DNA of 64,000 bases, taken from assembly GCF_003096575.1 (NCBI RefSeq), contig NZ_QEKT01000001.1:130102-194101 (forward strand), written 5' to 3'. The notes beneath the pieces are model-generated. The model was not told where the DNA came from. It did not search any database and saw only the letters and a program-made list of their open reading frames with translations. The DNA is from Convivina intestini (GTDB lineage Bacteria > Bacillota > Bacilli > Lactobacillales > Lactobacillaceae). A program made the translations under genes and the position numbers. Below are positions 1 to 7,411 of this stretch, in pieces (the stretch's first letter is position 1; each line of letters starts with the position of its first letter).

Positions 1-154
1 CGCTGGTGGACAAGCCGGCTTAGTAGCCTTAGCAACTTGTACCAATTCAAAAATTCCGGCCCAGATTCAAAGTCTATTTGATCAACCAATTTTGCATAAG
101 CAGGTGATTGAGCCTGATCAAATTCAAGCCACTATTAATCAATTACTTTTCTAA
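1..154 (+). CDS. 3' end of an unidentified CDS (partial)
   Basis: An open frame enters from the window edge (frame starting at base 2) and ends with TAA at 152-154, giving about 50 C-terminal residues ending QATINQLLF. The composition looks coding, and glyA follows 27 bases later in the same direction. In related bacteria glyA is often preceded by genes such as prmC and sua5/ywlC, but I do not recognise this C-terminus, so no function is assigned. Confidence 0.5.
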   Translation, partial: AGGQAGLVALATCTNSKIPAQIQSLFDQPILHKQVIEPDQIQATINQLLF

Positions 155-181
155 CTCAAACTAAAAAGAACGAGGTGAATA

Positions 182-1414
182 ATGTCATATCAAGATCAAG
201 ATCCACTAGTATGGAGTGCCATTCAACAAGAAGCTGCTCGTCAAAATCGTAATATTGAATTAATTGCTTCGGAAAATTTTGCTTCTCAGGGTGTCCGGGC
301 GGCGCAAGGTTCAGTTTTGACCAATAAATATGCTGAGGGTTATCCCTATAAACGCTACTACGGTGGAACTGAATACGTCGATGTGATTGAACAAGTCGCG
401 ATTGATCGCTTAAAGGCCTTATTCGGCGCTGAATATGCCAACGTTCAGCCTCATTCAGGTTCCCAGGCTAATGCCGCAGCCTATATGGCCTTTTTAAAGC
501 CTGGTGATAAGATTTTAGGTATGGATTTAGATGCTGGGGGACATTTGACTCATGGGGCTAAGGTTAGTTTTTCTGGGAAAATCTATGAGTCTCATACTTA
601 TGGTGTTGATTCTGATAGTGAACGGCTAGACTATGATGATATTGCTCGCATTGCCCGCCAAGTTAAGCCACAAATGATTGTCGCTGGTGCCTCGGCCTAT
701 TCACGTATTATTGATTTCCAAAAGTTCCGTGACATTGCTGATGAAGTGGGGGCCTACTTGATGGTCGATATGGCCCATATTGCTGGTTTAGTTGCGGCTG
801 GCTTACATCCTAATCCCGTTGGCATTGCTGATGTTGTGACTTCGACAACCCATAAAACCTTACGGGGACCACGTGGTGGTATTATTTTGTCCCAAGAAAA
901 GTACGCTAAACAGCTTAATTCAGCTATTTTCCCCGGTTCGCAAGGTGGACCTTTGGAACATGTGGTTGCTGCTAAGGCCGTGGCTTTTGGGGAAGCTTTG
1001 CAACCAAGTTTTAAAGACTATGCCCAGCAAGTGATTACTAATGCCCAGGCTATGGCCGATGTCTTTAGTGCCAGTGCGGATATTCGTGTGGTAACAGGTG
1101 GGACGGATAATCATCTCTTTAATTTGGATTTGACGCAGACGGGTCTTAATGGAAAACAAACGCAAGAATTGTTAGATTCGGTTTCAATTACGACTAATAA
1201 GGAAGCTTTGCCAAATGAACAATTGAGTCCCTTTGTGACCTCTGGTATTCGCATTGGAACTCCAGCAATTACCACTCGTGGTTTTAACGAACAAGATGCT
1301 CAGCAAGTGGCTCACTTTATTGAACAAGCTATCCATCAACACGATGATTCCCAAGCACTTAAAGCCATTAAGCAACAGGTTGAGATTCTGTCCATGGCCC
1401 ACCGTTTTGCTTGA
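182..1414 (+). CDS. glyA: Serine hydroxymethyltransferase
   Basis: Cytosolic PLP enzyme that interconverts serine plus tetrahydrofolate with glycine plus 5,10-methylene-THF, the main one-carbon source. The 410-residue length is normal for the family. Visible hallmarks are [13 protein letters not shown] near residue 50, the QPHSGSQAN stretch near residue 95, and the PLP-lysine signature [12 protein letters not shown] around residue 224. The start ATG has a good GAGGTG ribosome site about 7 bases upstream. The next gene, 5-formyl-THF cyclo-ligase, overlaps or abuts the stop, so the two form a folate one-carbon operon. Identification is secure. Confidence 0.97.
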   Translation: MSYQDQDPLVWSAIQQEAARQNRNIELIASENFASQGVRAAQGSVLTNKYAEGYPYKRYYGGTEYVDVIEQVAIDRLKALFGAEYANVQPHSGSQANAAAYMAFLKPGDKILGMDLDAGGHLTHGAKVSFSGKIYESHTYGVDSDSERLDYDDIARIARQVKPQMIVAGASAYSRIIDFQKFRDIADEVGAYLMVDMAHIAGLVAAGLHPNPVGIADVVTSTTHKTLRGPRGGIILSQEKYAKQLNSAIFPGSQGGPLEHVVAAKAVAFGEALQPSFKDYAQQVITNAQAMADVFSASADIRVVTGGTDNHLFNLDLTQTGLNGKQTQELLDSVSITTNKEALPNEQLSPFVTSGIRIGTPAITTRGFNEQDAQQVAHFIEQAIHQHDDSQALKAIKQQVEILSMAHRFA

Positions 1415-1419
1415 TTACG

Positions 1420-1968
1420 ATGGTGCAATTGGATAAAAAGGACTGGCGCTTAAAGCAAAAAGAGCGTTTAAAAAGTTATCAAGGAACTCATCGTAGGCAA
1501 GAAGAAGCGGTTTTACGACAGCAGCTGTTACAAATGGTCAGCTGGAAAACAGCTCAACGAGTGGCTTTGACGCTTAGTTTGCCCTTTGAATTGGACACTC
1601 AGCCCTTAATTAATGCGGCTTGGCAGGCTGGTAAGCAAGTGGTTGTTCCCCAAATTAAACACCAAACGATGGTTTTTGTAGAAATTACGCCACAGACTAG
1701 CTACCAAGCAGGGCCTATGGGTATCTTAGAACCCTGTGATGCAACCATTGTTCAGTCGGAGACCATTGACTTAGTCGTTACCCCTGGTTTGGCCTTTACC
1801 AAAACTGGGAAACGATTAGGATTTGGGGCTGGTTACTATGACCGCTTTCTAGTAAATTATGCGGGACCAACTGTTGCCTTAGCCTTAAGTTGCCAAATTG
1901 TACTAGATTTACCGCAAGATAAATATGATCAAAGAATTATGACAATTCTTTTTGATGACCACTGCTAA
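1420..1968 (+). CDS. 5-formyltetrahydrofolate cyclo-ligase
   Basis: Converts 5-formyl-THF to 5,10-methenyl-THF using ATP, recycling the 5-formyl-THF made as a side product by GlyA. The C-terminal signature LGFGAGYYDRFL (about residues 137-148) and the preceding VTPGLAFTKTGKR are characteristic, and about 182 residues is typical. A TTG at 1411 overlaps the glyA TGA in the same frame. ATG 1420 is the more natural start but has no strong ribosome site, so translation is probably coupled to glyA. The intrinsic terminator directly after the stop closes this two-gene unit. Confidence 0.9.
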   Translation: MVQLDKKDWRLKQKERLKSYQGTHRRQEEAVLRQQLLQMVSWKTAQRVALTLSLPFELDTQPLINAAWQAGKQVVVPQIKHQTMVFVEITPQTSYQAGPMGILEPCDATIVQSETIDLVVTPGLAFTKTGKRLGFGAGYYDRFLVNYAGPTVALALSCQIVLDLPQDKYDQRIMTILFDDHC

Positions 1969-1984
1969 AAACAGTGGTTTTTTT
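1958..1984 (+). terminator. Intrinsic terminator after the glyA operon
   Basis: Hairpin ACCACTG / CAGTGGT (1958-1964 with 1972-1978) followed by a T run. It overlaps the last codons of the cyclo-ligase gene and separates it from the SOS promoter just downstream. Confidence 0.85.
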
Positions 1985-1987
1985 AAC

Positions 1988-2016
1988 TTGCTTATACGAA
2001 CAAATGTTCGTATAAT
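1988..2016 (+). promoter_or_regulatory. SOS promoter with LexA/DinR box
   Basis: The 14-base site CGAACAAATGTTCG (1997-2010) fits the Gram-positive LexA box CGAACRNRYGTTYG at every position. It lies exactly between a -35 TTGCTT (1988-1993) and a -10 TATAAT (2011-2016) spaced 17 bases, so bound LexA would block RNA polymerase. The downstream gene is a Y-family polymerase, the expected SOS target. Site and promoter are seen directly; DNA-damage induction is inferred from the family. Confidence 0.9.
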
Positions 2017-2040
2017 GAAAAGGTCATGGGGGTACATATT

Positions 2041-3370
2041 ATGGTTGATCCATTTCAAGCGGTTTATGCGCAAGAAAAACGTCGTGTTATTTTTTTTGAT
2101 TGATTCTAAAAGTTTTTATGCCAGTGTGGAGTGTGTTGAACGGATGCTTAATCCGCTCCGAGTAGTGCTAGTAGTCATGTCACATCAAGAAAATCAGAGT
2201 GGCGGTTTAGTTTTGGCGGCTTCACCCATGGCCAAAAAGCAATTAGGAATTAGCAATGTAACTCGCCAAAAAGATGTGCCAGATGTACCGGGCCTAATTA
2301 AAGCTGAGCCCCGTATGAATTTGTATATTCAAAAGAATTTAGTAATTAACGACATATATCGACAGTATGTCGATGATGAACATCTGCTGCCGTATTCTAT
2401 TGATGAAGTTATTTTAGATATGACCGAGTTTTGGCATCTTTTCGGCAATAGCCCAGCGGCAGTGGCTCGCCGAATTCAAACCGAAGTCCTCCAGAAAACG
2501 GGTATTTATTTATCAGTCGGGATTGGGGATAGTCCAGTATTGGCGAAGTTAGCTTTAGATTTAGATGCTAAATCAGCACCCCATTTACTAGCCCAGTGGC
2601 ATTATGAAGATGTTCCGAGACGATTATGGCCAATTCAAGATTTTGGTAGGGTATGGGGCATTGGCCATCAAACGGCAAAGAAGTTACAGACTTGGGGCAT
2701 TCAATCAATGGGCGATCTGGCTGCTATGAACCCTTATCAATTGCGAGAGCGAATGGGGCTCATGGGCGAACAATTATATGCCACTGCCTGGGGGATTGAC
2801 CGCTCTGAGTTAACAGCGGCAGTGGTGAGCCATCATCGCTCTTATAGTAATTCGCAAGTGTTACCGCATGATTATCATCAATTAAGTCAGGTACAGATTG
2901 TCTTACAAGAAATGGCTGATCAAGTTGCTAGTCGTATTCGGGCGCAAAAGTTGGTCACTGGCCGGGTGAGTATTTATTTAGGGGCGGCTAACCAGGGCGT
3001 TAAATTTTATAATCGGCACGATCGACGCCATAATATCCATCAATCTTTAAATATTAGGCCGACTAATAGTAGTCAGATTTTGATGAGTATCCTAAATCAA
3101 CTACTGCAAAAGGTTTGGACAGGGCAGCCAGTGCGCTATTTGGGCGTTTCTTTTAGTGATTTACAGGATCAATCTCACCAACAATTGGATTTGTTCCAAG
3201 GCTATGAAAATGATCTTAATCAAAATCATTTGGATACTGCGATTGATCAAATTCGTCAGCGCTTTGGCAATGGCGCCTTACTACGAGGCCTTTCTTTAGC
3301 AGAAGGGGGAACAGCGATTGCTCGAGCTAATTTAGTTGGCGGTCATAACGGAGGTAACGCTTATGAATAA
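2041..3370 (+). pseudogene. umuC: UmuC-like Y-family DNA polymerase, N-terminal frameshift
   Basis: Error-prone translesion polymerase of the SOS response. Motifs include FFLIDSKSFYASVE (catalytic motif I), YSIDEVILDMT with the SIDE motif, and a helix-hairpin-helix region near VWGIGHQTAKKL. The natural start is ATG 2041, with a G-rich ribosome site at 2029-2033, but that frame (MVDPFQAVYAQEKRRVIFF) stops at 2101-2103. The catalytic frame is one base off, and the switch falls in an 8-T run at 2090-2097; seven Ts would give a continuous RRVIFLIDSKSFYASVE. An in-frame fallback ATG exists at 2066 without a clear ribosome site, so a shorter protein may still be made. The product frame ends 8 bases inside the next gene. 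Confidence 0.85.
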
Positions 3371-3716
3371 GGAACAGTTAGTACGGGTTAAAAACTACTT
3401 TGAAAACGATTATCGTGAGCGTGGCAAGGTAAAGTGGAATGGCTTTTTTCTCTCTGATCATACCCTGCAAATGAAAAAGCATCAGCAAGAGTCCGTGATT
3501 GACTCTACTGAAATGACCTTATCAACGATTATTCAGCTTAGCCAACACGCGTGGGCAAATCATCACCTAGTTACGGTCCAAAGTAATAGTCAAAATTTAG
3601 ATGGGCAGTTTTTACCACCGGTGACGGGTTTGATTGAGGAAATGACCAATCAAACCATTCAAATTACTGGGCAAATTTTGAATTGGGATGAGGTTTTAAA
3701 TATTGTGGAGAGGTAG
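3363..3716 (+). CDS. YolD-like family protein
   Basis: A 117-residue protein with the YolD-type pattern RGKVKWNGFFLSDHT near the start. YolD-like genes commonly sit beside umuC-like polymerases in Firmicutes and are thought to act with them, though the biochemical role is poorly defined. The ribosome site GGAGG lies about 10 bases before ATG 3363, and the gene overlaps the umuC stop by 8 bases, so it is cotranscribed from the LexA-controlled promoter. The ORF can be extended upstream, but the ribosome site fixes this start. Confidence 0.8.
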   Translation: MNKEQLVRVKNYFENDYRERGKVKWNGFFLSDHTLQMKKHQQESVIDSTEMTLSTIIQLSQHAWANHHLVTVQSNSQNLDGQFLPPVTGLIEEMTNQTIQITGQILNWDEVLNIVER

Positions 3717-3719
3717 AAT

Positions 3720-3980
3720 ATGACACTTAATCAAATCATTAATCAATTGGCAGGCAGCCTTCAGCCAGTAAATCACAGCGAACCAAATACCATATATGAA
3801 ATTCACATTATTAATCAGCGTTATAGCCAGCAACTTAACGTCTTTTTTGAGTGGCATCGTTTAGGACGAGCAACGATTTCCCGTCAAATTGGCACCATCC
3901 CTTATGACCATCTCTTAGATCTAGATCAGATTGCCCAGAAATTAACCGAAGAGACCCAGATGAGCGTTTTGATTGATTAA
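3720..3980 (+). CDS. Small unknown protein of the SOS operon
   Basis: An 86-residue protein that I do not recognise. It starts 3 bases after the yolD-like stop with a GAGAGG ribosome site, so it is the third gene of the LexA-controlled unit. No signal peptide or membrane segment is visible. It contains a hydrophilic core (FFEWHRLGRATISRQIG) and an acidic C-terminal helix. Its position suggests a DNA-damage role or a partner of the polymerase or YolD-like protein; this is inference from operon context only. Confidence 0.7.
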   Translation: MTLNQIINQLAGSLQPVNHSEPNTIYEIHIINQRYSQQLNVFFEWHRLGRATISRQIGTIPYDHLLDLDQIAQKLTEETQMSVLID

Positions 3981-4006
3981 TGATTTAAAATAACTGCTGA
4001 TTAGAA

Positions 4007-4035
4007 TTGACATTTTTCTTTAATTTTGTTTTAAT
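4007..4035 (+). promoter_or_regulatory. Promoter of the brnQ leader
   Basis: TTGACA (4007-4012) and TTTAAT (4030-4035) separated by 17 bases, 30 bases upstream of a leader-peptide ATG. The same TTGACA-N17-TTTAAT arrangement recurs upstream of the second GCL-like gene at 7160-7188. Confidence 0.8.
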
Positions 4036-4064
4036 AAAACTATCAAATATATAAGAGGCGCAAG

Positions 4065-4121
4065 ATGTATAACTATTCAGCTAATTACACAGAAATTATT
4101 ATCAGCATTATTATCCCGTAG
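4065..4121 (+). CDS. Ile-rich leader peptide of the brnQ attenuator
   Basis: An 18-codon ORF with an AGAGGC ribosome site. The peptide MYNYSANYTEIIISIIIP has six Ile codons in two triplets (ATT ATT ATC, Ser, ATT ATT ATC) just before a TAG. It is followed at once by competing hairpins and a terminator, and then by a branched-chain amino acid transporter gene. This is the architecture of ribosome-mediated attenuation: stalling at Ile codons when charged tRNA-Ile is scarce. The ORF and codon content are seen directly; regulation is inferred. Confidence 0.85.
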   Translation: MYNYSANYTEIIISIIIP

Positions 4122-4227
4122 GGTAGGTGCTGATACTTTGTGGTGCCTATCATGATTCTTAGTGATAGGCAGCTGATGGTATAGAGAAGAGACCAGCTGC
4201 AAATTTTGCAGCTGGTCTCTTTCTTTG
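4122..4227 (+). promoter_or_regulatory. Attenuator: alternative hairpins and terminator before brnQ
   Basis: Segment 1 GGTAGG (4122-4127) lies directly after the leader stop and pairs with segment 2 CCTATC (4146-4151). Segment 2, as GCCTATC (4145-4151), can instead pair with segment 3 GATAGGC (4164-4170). Segment 3 continues as GCAGCTG (4169-4175), which pairs with the terminator's 5' arm CAGCTGC (4194-4200). The terminator itself is a 13-bp stem (4188-4200 with 4208-4220) followed by a T-rich tract. A ribosome stalled at the Ile codons would leave 1:2 free to form, so 3 pairs with the terminator arm and transcription continues. A ribosome reaching TAG would cover segment 1, giving 2:3 and termination. 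Confidence 0.85.
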
Positions 4228-4293
4228 TTTCTGGCTTTTTAACAGTTTTGATAATTGGACAGTAATACGAACAGAAATTATGAGGAATGTAAA

Positions 4294-5670
4294 ATGGAAA
4301 AACAAAAATTAACCCGTAAGCAATTATTATTGGTTACGTCTTTAATCTTTGGGATGTTTTTTGGGGCGGGAAACTTGATTTTCCCAGTTCAATTGGGACA
4401 ATTGGCAGGTCATAATTGGTTATTGGCTGTCCTTGGCTTTCTACTGACTGGTGCATTAATGCCATTTTTAGCAATGTTAGCAGTGAGTATGACTAATAGT
4501 AAAAGTGTTTATGATTTGGCCGCGCCCGTCGCCCCGTGGTTTGGCACGGTGGTCTTAGTAGCGATTCACTTTACAATTGGTCCCTTATCGGGCACGCCAA
4601 GAACAGCAGCTACGGCGTTTGCAATGGGCGTTAGTCCCTTTGTGGCTCCACAGTATCAGCAGGGGATGATGCTAATATTCTCGGCTATATTCTTTGGGTT
4701 AGCCTATGTCTTAACAGTTAAACAAGCAGGCTTAACCAAATGGGTGGGTAAGTACTTAAATCCTTTATTTTTAATCGTTTTGGGCGTTGTTTTGGTACTA
4801 GCTTTAATATTGCCGATGGGAAATTTTAATCAAACGGTGTCGGCTACGTATCAACAGAATGCTGGTTTTCAAGGGGTTTTAGATGGATATAATACAATGG
4901 ACGGTTTGGCTTTATTGGCGCTAGCTGTGTCGGTTGTCTATGCTGTTCGTGGTATGGGCTTTCATGGTCAGGCTGTTTCCAAAGTACTAGCAAAAGCTGG
5001 ATTTTTGAGTATTGTTTTGGAATCTTTGCTTTATGTTGCTTTGGTTTTGTTGGGCGTATCTAGTCTTGGTCAGTTTAAGCCCGCTGAAAACGGTGGCGCA
5101 GCATTTAGTCAAATCGTGACCCATTATATGGGCAACTTTGGTGTTCTAATAACAGGTGTTATAGTAACCTTAGCGGTTTTTACAACCGCCATGGGATTGT
5201 TTGTTTCCTTTGCCCAAGATTTGAACCGTGTCTTCCCCAAGGTAAGCTACCTATGGTGGTTACGCGTCATTGCCTTTGGCTCCTTTGTAACGGCAAATGC
5301 AGGCTTGACGAATATTGTCAAATGGACTGTTCCGGTTTTGATGTTACTATATCCCTATGCTTTAGCTTTGATTGCCTTATCATTGCTTAGTCCTTGGATT
5401 AAGCAATCTCCTACTATTTATCGTGCGGTGATGGGGTTTGTAACGCTACCCGCTTTTTTGGATGCTTTTGCCAGCTCACCCGTTGCTGGATGGGCACCGA
5501 TGGCAGACTTAGTTGCCAGCTATCATCAGCATTTACCTTTGGCTGCCGATGGATTTGGTTGGGTATTGCCGGCACTTTTGGGTGGACTAGTTGGTCTAAC
5601 TTGGCAACGAGCTCAGCAAGTTCAATTGCTAAAGGATGTAGATGGTATAGCAGATCAGGTTTTAGATTAA
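4294..5670 (+). CDS. brnQ: Branched-chain amino acid:cation symporter
   Basis: A 458-residue polytopic membrane protein of the LIVCS family, importing leucine, isoleucine and valine with Na+ or H+. The N-terminus carries the family pattern FGMFFGAGNLIFPVQLGQ, followed by about 12 hydrophobic segments. ATG 4294 is chosen because GAGG lies about 8 bases upstream; an in-frame ATG at 4255 has no such site. It follows the Ile-rich leader and attenuator, which strongly supports regulation by Ile availability. The GCL-like gene starts 25 bases after the stop, with no terminator seen between, so the two are probably one mRNA. Confidence 0.93.
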   Translation: MEKQKLTRKQLLLVTSLIFGMFFGAGNLIFPVQLGQLAGHNWLLAVLGFLLTGALMPFLAMLAVSMTNSKSVYDLAAPVAPWFGTVVLVAIHFTIGPLSGTPRTAATAFAMGVSPFVAPQYQQGMMLIFSAIFFGLAYVLTVKQAGLTKWVGKYLNPLFLIVLGVVLVLALILPMGNFNQTVSATYQQNAGFQGVLDGYNTMDGLALLALAVSVVYAVRGMGFHGQAVSKVLAKAGFLSIVLESLLYVALVLLGVSSLGQFKPAENGGAAFSQIVTHYMGNFGVLITGVIVTLAVFTTAMGLFVSFAQDLNRVFPKVSYLWWLRVIAFGSFVTANAGLTNIVKWTVPVLMLLYPYALALIALSLLSPWIKQSPTIYRAVMGFVTLPAFLDAFASSPVAGWAPMADLVASYHQHLPLAADGFGWVLPALLGGLVGLTWQRAQQVQLLKDVDGIADQVLD

Positions 5671-5695
5671 AATATAATAAAAAAGGTGCAGAATC

Positions 5696-7147
5696 ATGTC
5701 AATTTATTACTCAAATTTCGGTCAAACAATTCGTTTTAATGATCTTAGTCGCCAACTAAGTCAGTTAATCATGGGCTTAGAAGTAGAAATGCATCGAGTT
5801 AATCGGCAGGATGGTCATTTATCAAATCGAGTATATCCTACCAGTTTGGGCGACCCCGTCCAACATCATGCCATTAAAAATGATTTTGGTTATACCCAGA
5901 TGGAGGTCATTACGCCAGCTAATGTTAATGTCTTTGCGAGTTTAGATATGTTGGCTGCCCTAAATGATACAGTCCGAAAAAATTTGGCCGCCGATGAATC
6001 GTTGTGGTTATATTCTATGCCACCAGTATTAAATCCTGGACGGACTGAATTTAAAATTGCTCCGGCTGATCCAGTTAAAACCGCCTACATGGAAACCGTA
6101 GTTGCCCGGCGTGATATTGCTCGTTCAATTACTAGTGGTGTTCATATTAACCTAGGTTTGGCTTTAGATGTCTTGCATTATGTTTATCATCAATTTTTTG
6201 AAGATCAATATCAAAATGAAGTTGACTTTACCAATTCACTCTACATGAAAATTGCCCAGGGCTTGATGCATTATCGTTGGGTTTTCACACTTTTATTTGG
6301 TGAGGCGCCAGTAGCTGATGCTAGTTTTTATGAAGGACGTGATTCCTTACAGGGCTATGTCCGTTCAGTACGTAGTTCTAGTTATGGTTTTGGCAATGGT
6401 GTTACGGGATCATATCAAGATGTGGATAGCTACATTGCCAAGGTTAAAGAAGATGTCGCCTTGGGTGATTTAATTGCTGAGCGGGAATTTTATGACGTGG
6501 TCCGACTCAAGGGACAGGATGAATTAGCTGATTTGGCCACGAAGGGTGTGCAGTATTTGGAGTTGAGGATGTTAGACCTGGATGCCCTATCTAAAACTGG
6601 GGTTAGTGAGGTAATGGTCCAGTTCACGGAATTATTGTTTGTTTATTTGATGATGACTGAATCAGTAGTACCTGATGGTCATGATGTGGATGAGTTTTTG
6701 CAAGAAAGTCGACAAAGAAATGAAAGCGTTGCTCTGGAAGATCCTTTTAATGTTTCTAAGTATCAAGCTGAGGCCTTATCCTTGCTAAGCAATTTAGAAG
6801 AATTTGCCTATGACAATCGCTTTAAGGCGGATTGGCTACCGGAGTTACGACGGCGTTTAACCGATCCACTCGAAAGTCCAGCAGCCAAGCTGATTACCTT
6901 TTTAACTGATGATTTTTACCAGGGCATGTTAGCTCTTTCTAACCAGCGTCAAGTCGGCCAATTACGCTTAAGAGGCTTAGCTGGTTTTAGCGACTTACCG
7001 CTAACCGAACAAAAACAGTTACAGGCAGAATTAGTAGCCCACGGGGATGTAAATGTTGTTAACCGTCGGTTGGGCACTTTCTTTGTCCAAATTCAAGGGC
7101 AAGAATACCTACTATCAAAGAAGGGTTTATTTCAAAAGAATGAGTAA
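5696..7147 (+). CDS. Glutamate-cysteine ligase-like protein, copy 1
   Basis: A 483-residue member of the GshA/GshAB-N-type gamma-glutamyl ligase superfamily. Visible features are GLEVEMHRVN near residue 30, NDFGYTQMEVITP near residue 65, LWLYSMPP near residue 105 and SGVHINLGL near residue 150, which match the ATP/Mg- and glutamate-binding parts of glutamate-cysteine ligases. It has no C-terminal GshB-like domain, so it would make a gamma-glutamyl dipeptide rather than glutathione. It is cotranscribed with brnQ behind an Ile-responsive attenuator, which suggests a branched-chain amino acid as acceptor or a link to that metabolism. Acceptor specificity is not visible in the sequence. Confidence 0.75.
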   Translation: MSIYYSNFGQTIRFNDLSRQLSQLIMGLEVEMHRVNRQDGHLSNRVYPTSLGDPVQHHAIKNDFGYTQMEVITPANVNVFASLDMLAALNDTVRKNLAADESLWLYSMPPVLNPGRTEFKIAPADPVKTAYMETVVARRDIARSITSGVHINLGLALDVLHYVYHQFFEDQYQNEVDFTNSLYMKIAQGLMHYRWVFTLLFGEAPVADASFYEGRDSLQGYVRSVRSSSYGFGNGVTGSYQDVDSYIAKVKEDVALGDLIAEREFYDVVRLKGQDELADLATKGVQYLELRMLDLDALSKTGVSEVMVQFTELLFVYLMMTESVVPDGHDVDEFLQESRQRNESVALEDPFNVSKYQAEALSLLSNLEEFAYDNRFKADWLPELRRRLTDPLESPAAKLITFLTDDFYQGMLALSNQRQVGQLRLRGLAGFSDLPLTEQKQLQAELVAHGDVNVVNRRLGTFFVQIQGQEYLLSKKGLFQKNE

Positions 7148-7159
7148 TAAATTAGATTA

Positions 7160-7188
7160 TTGACATTTAAAACGAGATTTGATTTAAT
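7160..7188 (+). promoter_or_regulatory. Promoter of the second GCL-like leader
   Basis: TTGACA (7160-7165) and TTTAAT (7183-7188) with a 17-base spacer, the same boxes and spacing as the brnQ leader promoter. Confidence 0.8.
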
Positions 7189-7217
7189 ATAAATAATTTA
7201 TAAAAGAGGAAATTATT

Positions 7218-7274
7218 ATGATTAAGTCAGCATCTATCAATTTAACAGTGAGTGTCAGTTCCGTTACCCATTAG
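7218..7274 (+). CDS. Val/Ser/Thr-rich leader peptide of GCL-like copy 2
   Basis: An 18-codon ORF, exactly the length of the brnQ leader, with ribosome site AAGAGGA. The peptide MIKSASINLTVSVSSVTH contains three Val, five Ser, two Thr and two Ile codons and ends in TAG followed by the same GTAGG hairpin start as the brnQ leader. Which amino acid it senses is unclear: Val fits the branched-chain theme, while Ser or Thr are alternatives. The attenuation role is inferred from the paralogous structure. Confidence 0.75.
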   Translation: MIKSASINLTVSVSSVTH

Positions 7275-7378
7275 GTAGGAGCTGATTCTTGTGTTGCCTA
7301 CCATTATTTACTTAATGATAGGCAGCTGACTTATGAATTCCTAAAACCCAGCTGCAATCGTGTAGCTGGGTTTTTTAT
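7274..7378 (+). promoter_or_regulatory. Attenuator before GCL-like copy 2
   Basis: The logic is the same as in the brnQ attenuator. GGTAGG (7274-7279, starting in the leader stop) pairs perfectly with CCTACC (7297-7302). GCCTACCAT (7296-7304) pairs with ATGATAGGC (7315-7323) with one mismatch. GCAGCTG (7322-7328) pairs with the terminator arm CAGCTGC (7349-7355). The terminator stem AACCCAGCT / AGCTGGGTT (7345-7353 with 7364-7372) is followed by a T run. Segments of GATAGGCAGCTGA are shared with the brnQ attenuator, pointing to duplication of a whole regulatory cassette. Confidence 0.85.
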
Positions 7379-7411
7379 TTTCTTAATGTAACGCTCAAGG
7401 AGTATGGTGCT

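Noticed and set aside
920-1402. Minus-strand ORFs opposite glyA
   Set aside because: They lie wholly within a well-identified gene and have no ribosome sites or recognisable domains.
4188-4227. Plain transcription terminator of the SOS operon
   Set aside because: A new promoter, a leader ORF and competing hairpins precede it, and the same set recurs at 7160-7378, so it is better read as the attenuator terminator.
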